NCBI RefSeq assembly: GCF_015218165.1
Contig: NZ_CP048659.1
Span: 2,852,001-2,916,000, forward strand
Source of the DNA: Acinetobacter piscicola
Lineage (GTDB): Bacteria; Pseudomonadota; Gammaproteobacteria; Pseudomonadales; Moraxellaceae
Length of the DNA stretch: 64,000 nucleotides
Direction: 5' to 3'
Below are positions 10,127-18,821 of this stretch, piece after piece. Position 1 is the stretch's first letter. Each line of letters opens with the position of its first letter. The notes under the pieces were generated by a model. It ran no database searches. It worked only from the letters and a program-made list of their open reading frames with translations, and was not told the origin of the DNA. A program made the position numbers and the translations under genes.

Positions 10127-11380
10127 CTAAATAGAAATTTTCCGAGCAGCTGGACTATTTCCAATCTGCCAAACAAAAGGCAAAGGTGTTTGATTTACTA
10201 GCCAATCCCCAATCACTTTTTCTTTATAAATAACTGGATTATGTGAAGAAACCACACGTGCATTACGCCAAAAACGGTCTAATTGTTTTGCTGTTGTACT
10301 TGCAGATGCACCCAAAGCATTGAATAAAGATGCAGTTAAATCTAAAACCAAATCTGTAATCACCACCTGACCTTGTGATGACTCTAACTCAGCCGCATTG
10401 TTGGCTTTTTGGTCTAAAATATCATTATTTTGAAAATGGCTCAGATATGCTGCATCTAAGGCTTCTGCTGCTGTTAATGCAATAGATTGACTCGCAAAAG
10501 CTTGCGCAGATGCTTTACCAATCACTTGCAAGACTTGTGGATCATGGCGAATCAGATCTGCATTTCCATGACTAAAAATACGTGTGCGTTGGCGAACTTC
10601 CTCTGAAAAAGTTGCAACTGCACTCAATGCGATACCTGCCAAAGTGGCTAAATGAAAGACTTGATAATAGGCTGTTTGATATTTAAAACGCTGTTCAAAT
10701 GACAAAATATGATCACGCTCAATCGGAACTTGATTAATTTTAAGTGAGCCACTGCCCGTGGTTTTTTGCCCAAATCCATCCCAATCATCTGTTATCACAA
10801 TACCCTGCTCATGTGTCGATACAGCCGCAATCACATGTTGATCTAAAGTTTCATCATAAGCAAAAAGGTCGATCCAATCTGCAAAAATAGTTCCTGTTGA
10901 ATAGAATTTTTCACCATTCACCACTAACCTACCTTGTTGATTTTGTGAAACACGTGTAATGACATCGCCAATTTCAACTTTACCAATTTCAGTCCATGCG
11001 TTCCCCACCAAATCACCTTGTACAAAACGCTTAAACCAAATTTCTTGGGAAGAATCTCTATGGGCAACCAAACGATCTTCCACAAAAGCAAAATGCCCAC
11101 GCAATGCTTGTACAATATTTGAATCAGCCGTTGCTAATTCGATCAGTAGCTGAAATAACTGACGTTGAGATAAACCTTCACCGCCATATTGTACAGGGAC
11201 ACGCACAGCACCAAAGCCTGCATGCTTCAACCACTCAATTTGCTCGGTTGGTAAAATACGGTTTTTTTCTCGCTCTAAAACGCCCTCTGCAATTTTAGAA
11301 AAAATTGGACGAAACTTTTGGGCAACTTGCTCATAGTTCCCACCCAAAGAAAGCTCATGATTTTGTGTAAATGTTGTCAT
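10127..11380 (-). CDS. Acyl-CoA dehydrogenase-fold flavin oxidoreductase (DszC/SfnB-like)
   Basis: A 417-residue protein of the acyl-CoA-dehydrogenase superfamily group that includes DszC and SfnB, FMN-dependent enzymes in organosulfur metabolism. The start at 11380 (MTTFTQNHELSL) is preferred over an upstream ATG at 11428, which would overlap the gene before it. Family features are VPVQYGGEGLSQRQLFQLL, GNAWTEIG and DDWDGFGQKTTGSGS. It lies 13 bp after a paralogue on the same strand. The substrate cannot be read from the sequence. Confidence 0.85.
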   Translation of the reverse strand: MTTFTQNHELSLGGNYEQVAQKFRPIFSKIAEGVLEREKNRILPTEQIEWLKHAGFGAVRVPVQYGGEGLSQRQLFQLLIELATADSNIVQALRGHFAFVEDRLVAHRDSSQEIWFKRFVQGDLVGNAWTEIGKVEIGDVITRVSQNQQGRLVVNGEKFYSTGTIFADWIDLFAYDETLDQHVIAAVSTHEQGIVITDDWDGFGQKTTGSGSLKINQVPIERDHILSFEQRFKYQTAYYQVFHLATLAGIALSAVATFSEEVRQRTRIFSHGNADLIRHDPQVLQVIGKASAQAFASQSIALTAAEALDAAYLSHFQNNDILDQKANNAAELESSQGQVVITDLVLDLTASLFNALGASASTTAKQLDRFWRNARVVSSHNPVIYKEKVIGDWLVNQTPLPFVWQIGNSPAARKISI

Positions 11381-11393
11381 TGTTATTCTCCTA

Positions 11394-12644
11394 TTAGCTC
11401 CAAGCATGACGTGGTGGTGGAATATCATTTAAATAATAATTGCCTACGATATTTAACTTCCAACGTACAGGATCATGCAAAGTATGTGTTCTTGCATTGC
11501 GCCAATGACGGTCTAAATTTAATTCTGACAAAGTAGAACGTGTACCTGAAAGTTCAAATAATTTATTGGCTGCCAATAACGCAATTTCGGTGGTTAATAC
11601 TTTCGCTTCAGCATTTAACAAAGTCGCTTCATTCACATGATGCTCAGAAGGTTCGGCTAAAGCCGCATCTATTGCCAATGCAGCTAAGTCTAAAACAGCT
11701 TCAGCAGCACGTAGTTTTATTTTTAATTCGCCAATATTGGCAATGGTATAAGGATCATCTGTCGCTTTTTCTAAACCAGAATCAATCCAAGGGCGAGTAT
11801 ATTGGCGGACATAATCAATCGTTTCTTGAATTGCACCACGTGCAATGCCCGCATCAACTGCGGCTTGAATAAACTGAGAAATAGCACCCGCTGCAGTATG
11901 ACGTTCAAAGGCTTGGTAAATAGGGACAATATGGTTTAAATCTACTTTTACATGATCTAGAGTGACAGAACCACTCACCGTTGTTCGCTGTCCAAAACCA
12001 CTCCAATCATTGTTAATGGTTAACCCTTCACGATGTTGTGGAATCAAAGCGGCAAAAGGTTTTCCTTCAGAACTCACAGCAACGACAGGAATCCAATGCG
12101 CTAAAAGTGCACCTGTTGCAAAAAATTTCTGACCCGTTACTACAGCATGATCCTCCTTAAATTCAATTGTTGTGGTTAAATCCGCAACAGTTTTTGAACT
12201 TTTTTCTGAAAATGCATTACCTAAACGATGTCCTTGTAACACTTGATCAAAGAAAAAAGCTTGCTGTTCAGGTGTTGCATCTAAACGAATATGTTCAACA
12301 AAAGCCCAATGATTTTGTGCGATTTGCCCCAATGAAGAATCAGCACTCGAAATCGTTTTCACAACTTCAGCAAGCGTTTTATAACTCACGCCTGCTCCAC
12401 CAAATTGCTTAGGAATGGTAATTCCCCATAAACCAGACTGTGAATATTTTTCAATTTCGATTAAGGGTAAACGCCGTTCGTGGTCTCGAATTGCTGCTTC
12501 CTTTTTAAATTCTTGCGCCAAGTTTTGAGCAATTTGGATTGCCTCAGCATCATTTTGAATAATATGTGCTTTATTTTTTAATAAATAAAATTCTTTTGGA
12601 ATATTTTCTGCTGAATTTAATTGGATATTAATCTTTGCTGTCAT
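11394..12644 (-). CDS. SfnB-family sulfur-acquisition oxidoreductase
   Basis: A 416-residue paralogue of the next gene, with the acyl-CoA-dehydrogenase fold: GITIPKQFGGAGVSYKTLAE, GNAFSEKSSK, NNDWSGFGQRTTVSGSV and the C-terminal GTRSTLSELNLDRHWRNART. SfnB-type proteins are part of sulfonate and dimethylsulfone utilisation in Pseudomonas; the same role here is inferred. It heads a two-gene operon, and the 286-bp AT-rich region upstream would hold the promoter. Confidence 0.82.
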   Translation of the reverse strand: MTAKINIQLNSAENIPKEFYLLKNKAHIIQNDAEAIQIAQNLAQEFKKEAAIRDHERRLPLIEIEKYSQSGLWGITIPKQFGGAGVSYKTLAEVVKTISSADSSLGQIAQNHWAFVEHIRLDATPEQQAFFFDQVLQGHRLGNAFSEKSSKTVADLTTTIEFKEDHAVVTGQKFFATGALLAHWIPVVAVSSEGKPFAALIPQHREGLTINNDWSGFGQRTTVSGSVTLDHVKVDLNHIVPIYQAFERHTAAGAISQFIQAAVDAGIARGAIQETIDYVRQYTRPWIDSGLEKATDDPYTIANIGELKIKLRAAEAVLDLAALAIDAALAEPSEHHVNEATLLNAEAKVLTTEIALLAANKLFELSGTRSTLSELNLDRHWRNARTHTLHDPVRWKLNIVGNYYLNDIPPPRHAWS

Positions 12645-12930
12645 TTAGATTTCCATCGTTTGATTTTCTACACTCAAACTAGCACCAATATTTTTATTCG
12701 CTTATATATTAAAATAAAAAGTAATTCACTTTAAATAAAATAAAAATAAAAATTAAGTTATATTTCATTAATAATCAATACTATAAATAAAATAAATGAT
12801 TTTATTTATGAATTAAATGATTAACTAATATCATTTAAAAATATTTTCATAAGTAAAAAAACAGATTTATATCTCAGCTTTAAATATAAAATAATGCGTT
12901 TATTTTTTATAAGATTAAAATATCCACTAA
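12645..12930. other. AT-rich intergenic region
   Basis: About 286 bp of very AT-rich sequence with no convincing gene on either strand. Open frames here lack plausible codon use and start sites. It probably holds the promoter of the oxidoreductase pair and the decayed upstream part of the following pseudogene. Confidence 0.5.
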
Positions 12931-13116
12931 GATTTTTATTATCAAACTTTTGAAGATGTGGTGGAATATGTTGTTCCTGAACTACAAAAACGCGGCGTCT
13001 ATCAAAAAGATTTTCGTGAAGGAACTTTACGTGAAAAGCTTTTTGGGCGTGGGGCGTATTTACCAGAAGAACACCGAGTCGCTTCATTTCGCTTTGAAGC
13101 GCTCAATACCGTTTAA
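12931..13116 (+). pseudogene. 3' remnant of an NtaA/SnaA/DszA-type FMN monooxygenase
   Basis: The frame 12931-13116 has no start codon and encodes about 61 residues matching the C-terminal end of nitrilotriacetate-monooxygenase-like flavin enzymes (DVVEYVVPELQKRGVY, then EGTLREKLFGRGAYLPEEH). A TAA lies immediately upstream, and the DNA before it is AT-rich and unrelated. The rest of the gene is gone. Such monooxygenases usually accompany SfnB/DszC-type genes, so this is probably the remnant of a third member of the sulfur-related cluster. Confidence 0.7.
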
Positions 13117-13127
13117 ATCCAAGATCT

Positions 13128-13159
13128 AAAAGATGCTGTGAATAATCAGCATCTTTTTT
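13128..13159 (+). terminator. Intrinsic terminator after the monooxygenase remnant
   Basis: AAAAGATGCTG (13128-13138) pairs with CAGCATCTTTT (13147-13157), followed by more T. It could also serve glpK from the other side. Confidence 0.75.
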
Positions 13160-13193
13160 AGATTCATGAATGAAATACGTGCCTGTAAATCAG

Positions 13194-14675
13194 TTAATGA
13201 CTTTTTGCTCTTTGCAAAGCATCATTCCATTGTTGCAAATGGAACTGTCGTTCATCTTCTTGCATATTGGGTTCAAATGCTCGGTCTAATTGCCAAGACT
13301 CAGATATTTCATTTAGATTTGAAAATACTCCCATTTTCAAACCTGCCATCGCTGCTGCACCCCAAGCCGTTGACTCTAAAAGTTTAGGGCGCAGTACAGG
13401 AACATTTAAAATGTCTGCTTGAAATTGCATGAGCATATCATTTTGACTTGCACCACCATCTACACGCAGCTCTTTTAATGGTTGTGAAATATCAGATTGC
13501 ATGGCAGTCAGTACATCTGAAACTTGAAATGCGATGGATTCTAAAGCTGCTCGTGCAATATGAGATTTATTTGTACCTCGTGACATACCACAAAGTAAAG
13601 CACGCGCCTCACTATCCCAATGTGGCGCACCTAAACCCGTAAATGCAGGAACCAATACAACACCATCGGTATCTTTCACCTTACACGCCAATTTTTCGAC
13701 TTCAGTACTATTTCGGATAATCCCTAAACCATCTCTAAGCCATTGCACAATCGCACCAGCCATAAACACACTGCCTTCAAGTGCATAATTCGACTGATTT
13801 TGACAGCGCCATGCCAATGTACTTAATAATTGATTTTGACTGTATTGAATGTCATAACCTGTATTAAACAGCATAAAACAGCCCGTACCATAGGTATTTT
13901 TTGCTGTTCCAACTTCAAAACATGACTGACCAAATAATGCAGATTGCTGGTCTCCTAAAATACCTGCAATCGGAATCTCAGCACCCAATAAACCTGCTGC
14001 CGTATTGGAAATATATTGATCTGAATCAATAATTTTAGGTAAAACAGATTTTGGAATATTAAACAACTCAATTAGCTCATCATCCCATTGCTGACTTTTT
14101 AAATTCATCAACATTGTTCGAGATGCATTACTGACTTCAATGACATGTTCTGAACCTTGCGTTAAGTTCCAAATCAGCCAGCTATCAATCGTACCAAAAG
14201 CCACATGTCCTTGCTCTGCAAGTGTTCTGAGTCCATCAATATTTTCCAATAACCACACTAATTTTCCAGCACTAAAATAAGGATCTATTCTTAAACCTGT
14301 TTTATGTTGTATTTTTTCTAAATAATTTTTTTGTAGTAAGTCATTACACCACTCTACTGCCCGCCGATCTTGCCACACAATTGCAGGAGCTAAAGCTCGA
14401 CCTGTGCGTTTATCCCAAATCACCGTTGTTTCACGTTGATTTGTTACACCTAAAGCTTTGACATCCTTGGCTAATAATCGTGCAGATGCGATTGCTTGTT
14501 GTACCACAGCAATTTGAGTCGTCCAAATTTCTTGCGCATCTTGCTCTACCCAACCTGATTTAGGGGTCTTGATTTGTATTTCACGTTGTGCGGTTGCATG
14601 GATTTTTCCATGCTCATCAAAAATAATTGCTCTACTAGAGGTTGTTCCTTGATCAAGTGCGAGTAAATAGCTCAT
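13194..14675 (-). CDS. glpK: Glycerol kinase GlpK
   Basis: Phosphorylates glycerol to glycerol-3-phosphate. The 493-residue FGGY-family kinase begins MSYLLALDQGTTSSRAIIFD and carries the FGGY signatures, including GVTNQRETTVIWDKRTGRAL, GILGDQQSALFGQ and the C-terminal LRVDGGASQNDMLMQFQADI. It is not accompanied by glpF or glpD in this window. It ends near the monooxygenase remnant and is divergent from ssrA. Confidence 0.96.
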   Translation of the reverse strand: MSYLLALDQGTTSSRAIIFDEHGKIHATAQREIQIKTPKSGWVEQDAQEIWTTQIAVVQQAIASARLLAKDVKALGVTNQRETTVIWDKRTGRALAPAIVWQDRRAVEWCNDLLQKNYLEKIQHKTGLRIDPYFSAGKLVWLLENIDGLRTLAEQGHVAFGTIDSWLIWNLTQGSEHVIEVSNASRTMLMNLKSQQWDDELIELFNIPKSVLPKIIDSDQYISNTAAGLLGAEIPIAGILGDQQSALFGQSCFEVGTAKNTYGTGCFMLFNTGYDIQYSQNQLLSTLAWRCQNQSNYALEGSVFMAGAIVQWLRDGLGIIRNSTEVEKLACKVKDTDGVVLVPAFTGLGAPHWDSEARALLCGMSRGTNKSHIARAALESIAFQVSDVLTAMQSDISQPLKELRVDGGASQNDMLMQFQADILNVPVLRPKLLESTAWGAAAMAGLKMGVFSNLNEISESWQLDRAFEPNMQEDERQFHLQQWNDALQRAKSH

Positions 14676-14806
14676 CTTTTTTGTTTTTGACCCTTGAAAA
14701 ATATTTATATTAACGCAATGATGTAAGCAATTGCATCATTTCACTTAAATGTCGTAAATTCACTGCGTAATTTTCAACATTTATGTTATGATTGCATTGT
14801 TATCTA

Positions 14807-15167
14807 GGGGATGTTTTTGGCTTCGACGCTGATGATGAAGCTCATAGATGCATGCCGAGAGCGCATTTCCTCTCGTAAATAAAATTTGCATTTTAAATAG
14901 TCGCAAACGACGAATCTTACGCTCTAGCTGCCTAAGGGCCGCTTGTCCGCTTCACTGAATACTTGTGGTCAGTGAACCCGACCGAAGCGCACGCACACAA
15001 GTCCGTATAGAGTCAAGCCTCGGGGCTTTATACCAAACTTAGAGGATCGCGTTTTTAATCCTGTTCGTCGGGTCTTTAAGCGTTAAAATAATAGACGATA
15101 TCTAAGCATGTAGTATTCTCGAGTGTAGTGTTGGCGGACGCGGGTTCAACTCCCGCCATCTCCACCA
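14807..15167 (+). ncRNA. ssrA: Transfer-messenger RNA (tmRNA)
   Basis: Rescues stalled ribosomes by tagging nascent peptides. The 361-nt gene begins GGGGATG and ends CATCTCC-A-CCA, giving the alanyl acceptor stem with G-U pairs. The tag reading frame at 14903-14935 encodes ANDESYALAA followed by TAA. Its 3' end is the target of the prophage: the last 19 bases lie inside the 22-bp repeat duplicated at 59521, so the RNA is restored by the integrated element. Confidence 0.97.
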
Positions 15168-15170
15168 AAT
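15149..15170 (+). repeat. attL core (22 bp), overlapping the ssrA 3' end
   Basis: Identical to 59521-59542. It includes the T-stem side and acceptor end of tmRNA plus three bases beyond the CCA. Confidence 0.93.
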
Positions 15171-15182
15171 TTGTTAATTAAG

Positions 15183-15215
15183 ATCAATCATGATTCGTCA
15201 TGGTTGATTTTTTTT
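15183..15215 (+). terminator. Phage-supplied terminator behind ssrA
   Basis: An 11-bp stem (15183-15193 with 15198-15208, one G-U pair) closes a TTCG loop and is followed by eight T. It lies 16 bp beyond the ssrA end inside the prophage, so it can terminate tmRNA transcripts in place of the displaced host sequence. The stem also matches the integrase arm-type repeat family. Confidence 0.8.
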
Positions 15216-15261
15216 GCCTTTTATTTACTATATATCAAGTATTTATAGTTGCTTTCATTAA

Positions 15262-15352
15262 TCATAATCAATCACGATCAATCACACACAACATTTATCA
15301 ATCACGGTTAATCATGATAAGGTGTTACACAGGTGTGACACGCGTGTAACAG
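15262..15352. promoter_or_regulatory. Integrase arm-type repeats next to attL
   Basis: Several AATCAATCAC, TTAATCATGAT and GTTACAC-type repeats are crowded between attL and the integrase start. The same words recur at 59390-59462 beside attR. This arrangement fits arm-type sites of a tyrosine integrase; binding itself is inferred. Confidence 0.6.
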
Positions 15353-15361
15353 GTAAAAGAT

Positions 15362-16498
15362 ATGTTGTCCGATTCTCAAGTAAAAGCATTAAAAGCCAAA
15401 GAAAAAAGATACTCGCTAGCAGATGGTGAGGGATTGTCTATTGATGTGCATCCCACTGGGAAAAAGAAATGGGTGTTGTCGTACCGGGTGCATGGAAAGC
15501 AGACTCGCAAAAGTTTAGGTGAATATCCCGATGTTGGTTGCAAAGAAGCGCGTCAACTTGCACGTCAATATAAAGCAGAGGCTCAAGGCAAAGTCTTAGA
15601 CTCACCCACTGTTAAATCTGTAATTGATGAATGGCTTAAAATGATGACACCAAGATGGTCCAGTGAAAAATACATCAATACTGTTATTTATCGCTTGAAT
15701 TACATTACTGAAGATTTTGCAGAACAATCTATTGATGAAGTAGATCGCAAGCAAGTTGTTAAGAAAGTAAAAGAAATGGTCAGTAAGGGAACGCTTGAAA
15801 CCGCGAAGCGCTCACTTCGACTTTTAAATGAGTTATTTAATTTTGCGATTGCATCTGATTACACGCAAAAAAATCCATGCACTTTGGTTGCCGATGTTAT
15901 TCCGCAACAAGTAGTGCAAAACATGCCATCTCTTGATGCTGATCAAATGCCTGAATTTTGGCGCAGAGTAAATCAGTCAAATGTTACACCTGAGCTGTTA
16001 CACGGATTGAAACTCGTTTGTTACACAGCAGTTCGTATTTCTGAATTATTGAGCGCCCGATGGGACACAGGAGAAATTGATTTAAAAAATGATCAGTGGG
16101 TAATTCCTGCATCTCGCATGAAGATGCGTAGAGATCATGTCGTGCCACTCACAAAACAAACTAAAAAATTGTTCCAAGATTTGTATGACAATCGAATTGA
16201 TAACGGCTATGTATTTAAGAATACAAGAAATCCAGAGCTACCAACAAAATCAGAAAGTATTTTAGCAATTATTAAAAGGAATGGTTATGGTGGACAAATG
16301 GTCACACATGGCTTTCGTTCACTCTTTTCAACACATGCAAATAATTCACAAAAATTTAGAGCTGATGTGATTGAATACCAAATTGCACACGTGCCTAAAG
16401 ATCGAATCCGCGGCATTTATAATAGAGCCGAATATTGGGAAGAACGAAAAGAATTAATGGAATGGTATTCAAATGAAGTTGATAAATGGATGAAATAA
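15362..16498 (+). CDS. int: P4-type tyrosine integrase
   Basis: A 378-residue site-specific recombinase. The N-terminal DUF4102-like domain (about 1-85) is typical of integrases that use tRNA and tmRNA genes. The SAM-like core-binding domain spans about 85-185, followed by the catalytic domain with R225 (VRISELL), H316-x-x-R319 (HGFR), H343 and nucleophile Y353 (GIYNRAEY). It starts 192 bp inside attL and reads away from it, as expected for the enzyme that inserted this prophage into ssrA. Confidence 0.93.
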   Translation: MLSDSQVKALKAKEKRYSLADGEGLSIDVHPTGKKKWVLSYRVHGKQTRKSLGEYPDVGCKEARQLARQYKAEAQGKVLDSPTVKSVIDEWLKMMTPRWSSEKYINTVIYRLNYITEDFAEQSIDEVDRKQVVKKVKEMVSKGTLETAKRSLRLLNELFNFAIASDYTQKNPCTLVADVIPQQVVQNMPSLDADQMPEFWRRVNQSNVTPELLHGLKLVCYTAVRISELLSARWDTGEIDLKNDQWVIPASRMKMRRDHVVPLTKQTKKLFQDLYDNRIDNGYVFKNTRNPELPTKSESILAIIKRNGYGGQMVTHGFRSLFSTHANNSQKFRADVIEYQIAHVPKDRIRGIYNRAEYWEERKELMEWYSNEVDKWMK

Positions 16499-16499
16499 A

Positions 16500-16646
16500 A
16501 TGGAACCATGGCTTTACCACTACCTAAAATTTAACCTTAAATTCGCCAAGCCGTTTTTTAAATATCACGGCTATGGCGTGATGAATCCAATGTTTGTATT
16601 TCATGCTGATATTGATAAGTATGCTGTGACGAAAGTGAGGAGTTAA
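16500..16646 (+). CDS. Small hypothetical protein (48 aa)
   Basis: An ATG two bases after the integrase stop opens a 48-codon frame ending at a TAA at 16644-16646. The product is aromatic and basic (MEPWLYHYLKFNLKFAKPFF, then NPMFVFHADIDKY). The codons look normal for this phage, and the tight junction suggests coupling to integrase translation. No family recognised; it could be noncoding. Confidence 0.45.
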   Translation: MEPWLYHYLKFNLKFAKPFFKYHGYGVMNPMFVFHADIDKYAVTKVRS

Positions 16647-16689
16647 CCGTTCGTCGGGAGAATAAGGATAAATTAAAATAATGCTTGAT

Positions 16690-16709
16690 TGTGCAATTAT
16701 AATTGCACA
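16690..16709. promoter_or_regulatory. 20-bp perfect dyad, operator candidate
   Basis: TGTGCAATTATAATTGCACA is a perfect palindrome with TATAAT at its centre, about 57 bp before the next gene. A protein dimer bound here would cover a -10 box. The regulator is unknown; the HTH-like protein at 17458 is one possibility. Confidence 0.45.
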
Positions 16710-16765
16710 TAATAACAACATAGAGAGAAGCACAGTGCATCACTCAGAACCGCGAGGCGGAACCA

Positions 16766-17146
16766 ATGAACAAATCAGAACTTTTCAAAGCAGCACACAA
16801 ACTAGCTAAATCAGTAATTAAAGCGGGCGATAACTACCGTGTAACTTTCGGAGCAGCAATTAAAGCGGTTAAAGAGGGTTTTGTTGCGGTTGAAAAAATC
16901 ACAGTAGTTTTGAAAGCTTGGAATAAAAAAGAAGGCGAGTTACGTGTTTACTTAAACCTAGAAGATAGCAACGATGATTTAGGTTATGTGTTAATCGAAG
17001 GTAAAAAACTTAACTACTCTAAAGTTGAATTTGCGTATGTAGAGCGCCTTAAAGCAGCAGTTGCAACTAAACTAGCTAAACTACAAGCTAAAAATCCGAA
17101 ATACTCTGAGAAATCTGTAATGGATTTTGCGGCACTATCAATCTAA
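16766..17146 (+). CDS. Conserved phage hypothetical protein (126 aa)
   Basis: A lysine-rich soluble protein beginning MNKSELFKAAHKLAKSVIKA. The segment KAGDNYRVTFGAAIKAVKEG resembles a short helical module seen in several phage early proteins, but I cannot assign a function. GAGGCGG lies 6 nt upstream as ribosome binding site. It is first in a run of three small + strand genes between integrase and the endolysin. Confidence 0.75.
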   Translation: MNKSELFKAAHKLAKSVIKAGDNYRVTFGAAIKAVKEGFVAVEKITVVLKAWNKKEGELRVYLNLEDSNDDLGYVLIEGKKLNYSKVEFAYVERLKAAVATKLAKLQAKNPKYSEKSVMDFAALSI

Positions 17147-17161
17147 TAAAAGGAATTAAAA

Positions 17162-17407
17162 ATGGAAACTATCGAAGTCACACGCGTAGAGTTTAACTCA
17201 CAGGATGCACAAGATGAATTTCAAAATCAAATGCGATTTGTTCATATCCCAGTTTCACATATGAGCTATCAAGAAGTTTTTGCAGTTGCATCGCGCATTC
17301 AAGATAGGTTTAAAGCATCATTCCGCATGATCGCATGTGAAGCAATTTATGAGGGAGCATTCTTTAAATATTACCAAAACACAACGACTACGTTTTTCAA
17401 GTACTAA
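17162..17407 (+). CDS. Hypothetical protein (81 aa)
   Basis: Follows the previous gene by 15 bp with AAAGGAATTAAAA before its ATG. It starts METIEVTRVEFNSQDAQDEF and ends in an aromatic stretch (FKYYQNTTTTFFKY). No family recognised; soluble, no membrane segment. Confidence 0.65.
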   Translation: METIEVTRVEFNSQDAQDEFQNQMRFVHIPVSHMSYQEVFAVASRIQDRFKASFRMIACEAIYEGAFFKYYQNTTTTFFKY

Positions 17408-17457
17408 AACAAGGTCCCTGCTTGTTACTGAGCGGGGCTTAAAGCAGGAATAAATTA

Positions 17458-17979
17458 ATGAATAATCAAATATCAGCACAAATTGAAAACCGCATTGATA
17501 TTGAAATCCAATACGTACAGCATAAGAATATGGAAGATAATATTCGTCTTTATGATCAAAAAGGGATTTATTATCTCGGGCTTCGCGCAGTTGAAAAAGC
17601 TATCAGCAAAACCGAATATCAAGAAATTTTAGAAATGGTCCAGCAAGATCATTTCGGGAAAAACCTTATAGTAATTTCAGAGCATTACGATTGGTTTTGG
17701 AATAAATATTTTAATTTTCGTGACAATGATAAACTTGAAAAAATCGGAAAGTCATTGTTTGGTAAGTCTTGGAAAAAAGCACTTGCGGAAGCATTAAAGG
17801 TGGATGAGCGCAGAATAACACACTGGCTTCAATGCACTAGACCTGTGCCAAATGGTGTGTGGAATGATTTAAAAAAAGTAGCAAATCAGCGCAAATTAGA
17901 AGTAGAAAATGCAATAGATTTGCTTACATTATCTGTTGATGAGTTAACTAAACAAGCAGCTAAAAAGGCGCTTAATTAA
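17458..17979 (+). CDS. Hypothetical protein with helix-turn-helix-like C-terminal half
   Basis: A 173-residue protein. Residues around 100-135 (WKKALAEALKVDERRITHWL and following) look like a helix-turn-helix of the kind used by small phage regulators. The N-terminal half contains aromatic motifs such as HYDWFWNKYFNF. It is the last + strand gene before a bidirectional terminator facing the endolysin. DNA binding is inferred. Confidence 0.65.
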   Translation: MNNQISAQIENRIDIEIQYVQHKNMEDNIRLYDQKGIYYLGLRAVEKAISKTEYQEILEMVQQDHFGKNLIVISEHYDWFWNKYFNFRDNDKLEKIGKSLFGKSWKKALAEALKVDERRITHWLQCTRPVPNGVWNDLKKVANQRKLEVENAIDLLTLSVDELTKQAAKKALN

Positions 17980-18057
17980 CACACTGCACACAGACAGTCA
18001 CATGAACTTTTGTATCAATTGAATGAGCTGTGCAACTTGAGAGTAAGATGCACAGTA

Positions 18058-18092
18058 AAAATAAAGGCAGTTTCATTAGACTGCCTTTTCAA
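18058..18092. terminator. Bidirectional terminator between early and lysis genes
   Basis: AAAGGCAG (18063-18070) pairs with CTGCCTTT (18081-18088), with T tracts on both strands. The endolysin stop codon at 18076 lies in the loop region. Confidence 0.75.
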
Positions 18093-18621
18093 ATAGTTTG
18101 CGCTCAGCAGCACGCCGATTCACAAGACCTTTCATTACTTTGCCGCCTGCTTTATTCCACACATCAAATTGAGCAGCAGCACCTTTGTAATCACCTGCAT
18201 TCAATTTTTTAAGCAATGTTGAATCTGCAAAAGCACCTGTGCCGATGTTGTAAGCTAATGAAACCAATGCATCGAACTGATTTTGATTTAAAACAACAGT
18301 GACTTTATTCACAGCAGCTTCGAATTTTTTAAGATCAGATGCCATGTAGGATTTGGCTTGCTCAACTGTACAAGTGTCGCCTTTTTTGACTTTCACACCA
18401 TTGATCACCGTTGTACCGTAACCGATGGTCCATACACCCACACCGTCGTCATAGGCACTCAAGCGCAGCCCTTCAAAAGAACAGATCAAGTCGATACCTG
18501 TGGCGCTTGTGGTTTTACCTGATGCCAACTCGCTAACCACAACATTAAGCTGATCCACTTGTGATTGTGTAAGCTTACCACCAGCGATTTGGCGCGCTGC
18601 ATCAAAGAATTGTTTGATCAT
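18076..18621 (-). CDS. Endolysin (GH24 lysozyme)
   Basis: Degrades peptidoglycan at the end of the lytic cycle. The 181-residue product has the T4/P22-type catalytic triad E50, D59 and T65 in the segment LICSFEGLRLSAYDDGVGVW followed by TIGYG. An extra helical N-terminus of about 40 residues without an obvious signal sequence precedes the domain. The gene overlaps the holin-like gene before it by 4 nt and is the last gene of the late strand. Confidence 0.92.
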   Translation of the reverse strand: MIKQFFDAARQIAGGKLTQSQVDQLNVVVSELASGKTTSATGIDLICSFEGLRLSAYDDGVGVWTIGYGTTVINGVKVKKGDTCTVEQAKSYMASDLKKFEAAVNKVTVVLNQNQFDALVSLAYNIGTGAFADSTLLKKLNAGDYKGAAAQFDVWNKAGGKVMKGLVNRRAAERKLFEKAV

Positions 18622-18821
18622 CTCTCTTTATCCTTTTGATCTGAGTTGCCGAAATAAAAGCTCACTACTGCCCCTGTCCACCCGATCAGTGAACCAATGA
18701 CAATATTTAATAGGTCTTTATTTTTTTCGGGCACATTAAAAAAGAAAAGCCCAATAACAACGAGCACTGATAACGCTAACGTGATGTAAGCGATGTATGT
18801 TTTGGTTTGATCACTGTTCAT
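18618..18821 (-). CDS. Holin-like small membrane protein
   Basis: A 67-residue protein starting MNSDQTKTYIAYITLALSV. It has two transmembrane segments (YIAYITLALSVLVVIGLFFF and LLNIVIGSLIGWTGAVVSFY) and a charged C-terminus. The ATG at 18821 overlaps the upstream gene by 11 nt. Size, topology and place directly before endolysin indicate a holin or antiholin; which of the two neighbouring membrane proteins makes the lethal hole is not visible. Confidence 0.75.
   Translation of the reverse strand: MNSDQTKTYIAYITLALSVLVVIGLFFFNVPEKNKDLLNIVIGSLIGWTGAVVSFYFGNSDQKDKER

Noticed and set aside
12821..13087. 88-codon frame on the - strand
   Set aside because: It is antisense to the flavin-monooxygenase remnant, whose residues match a family while this frame's do not.
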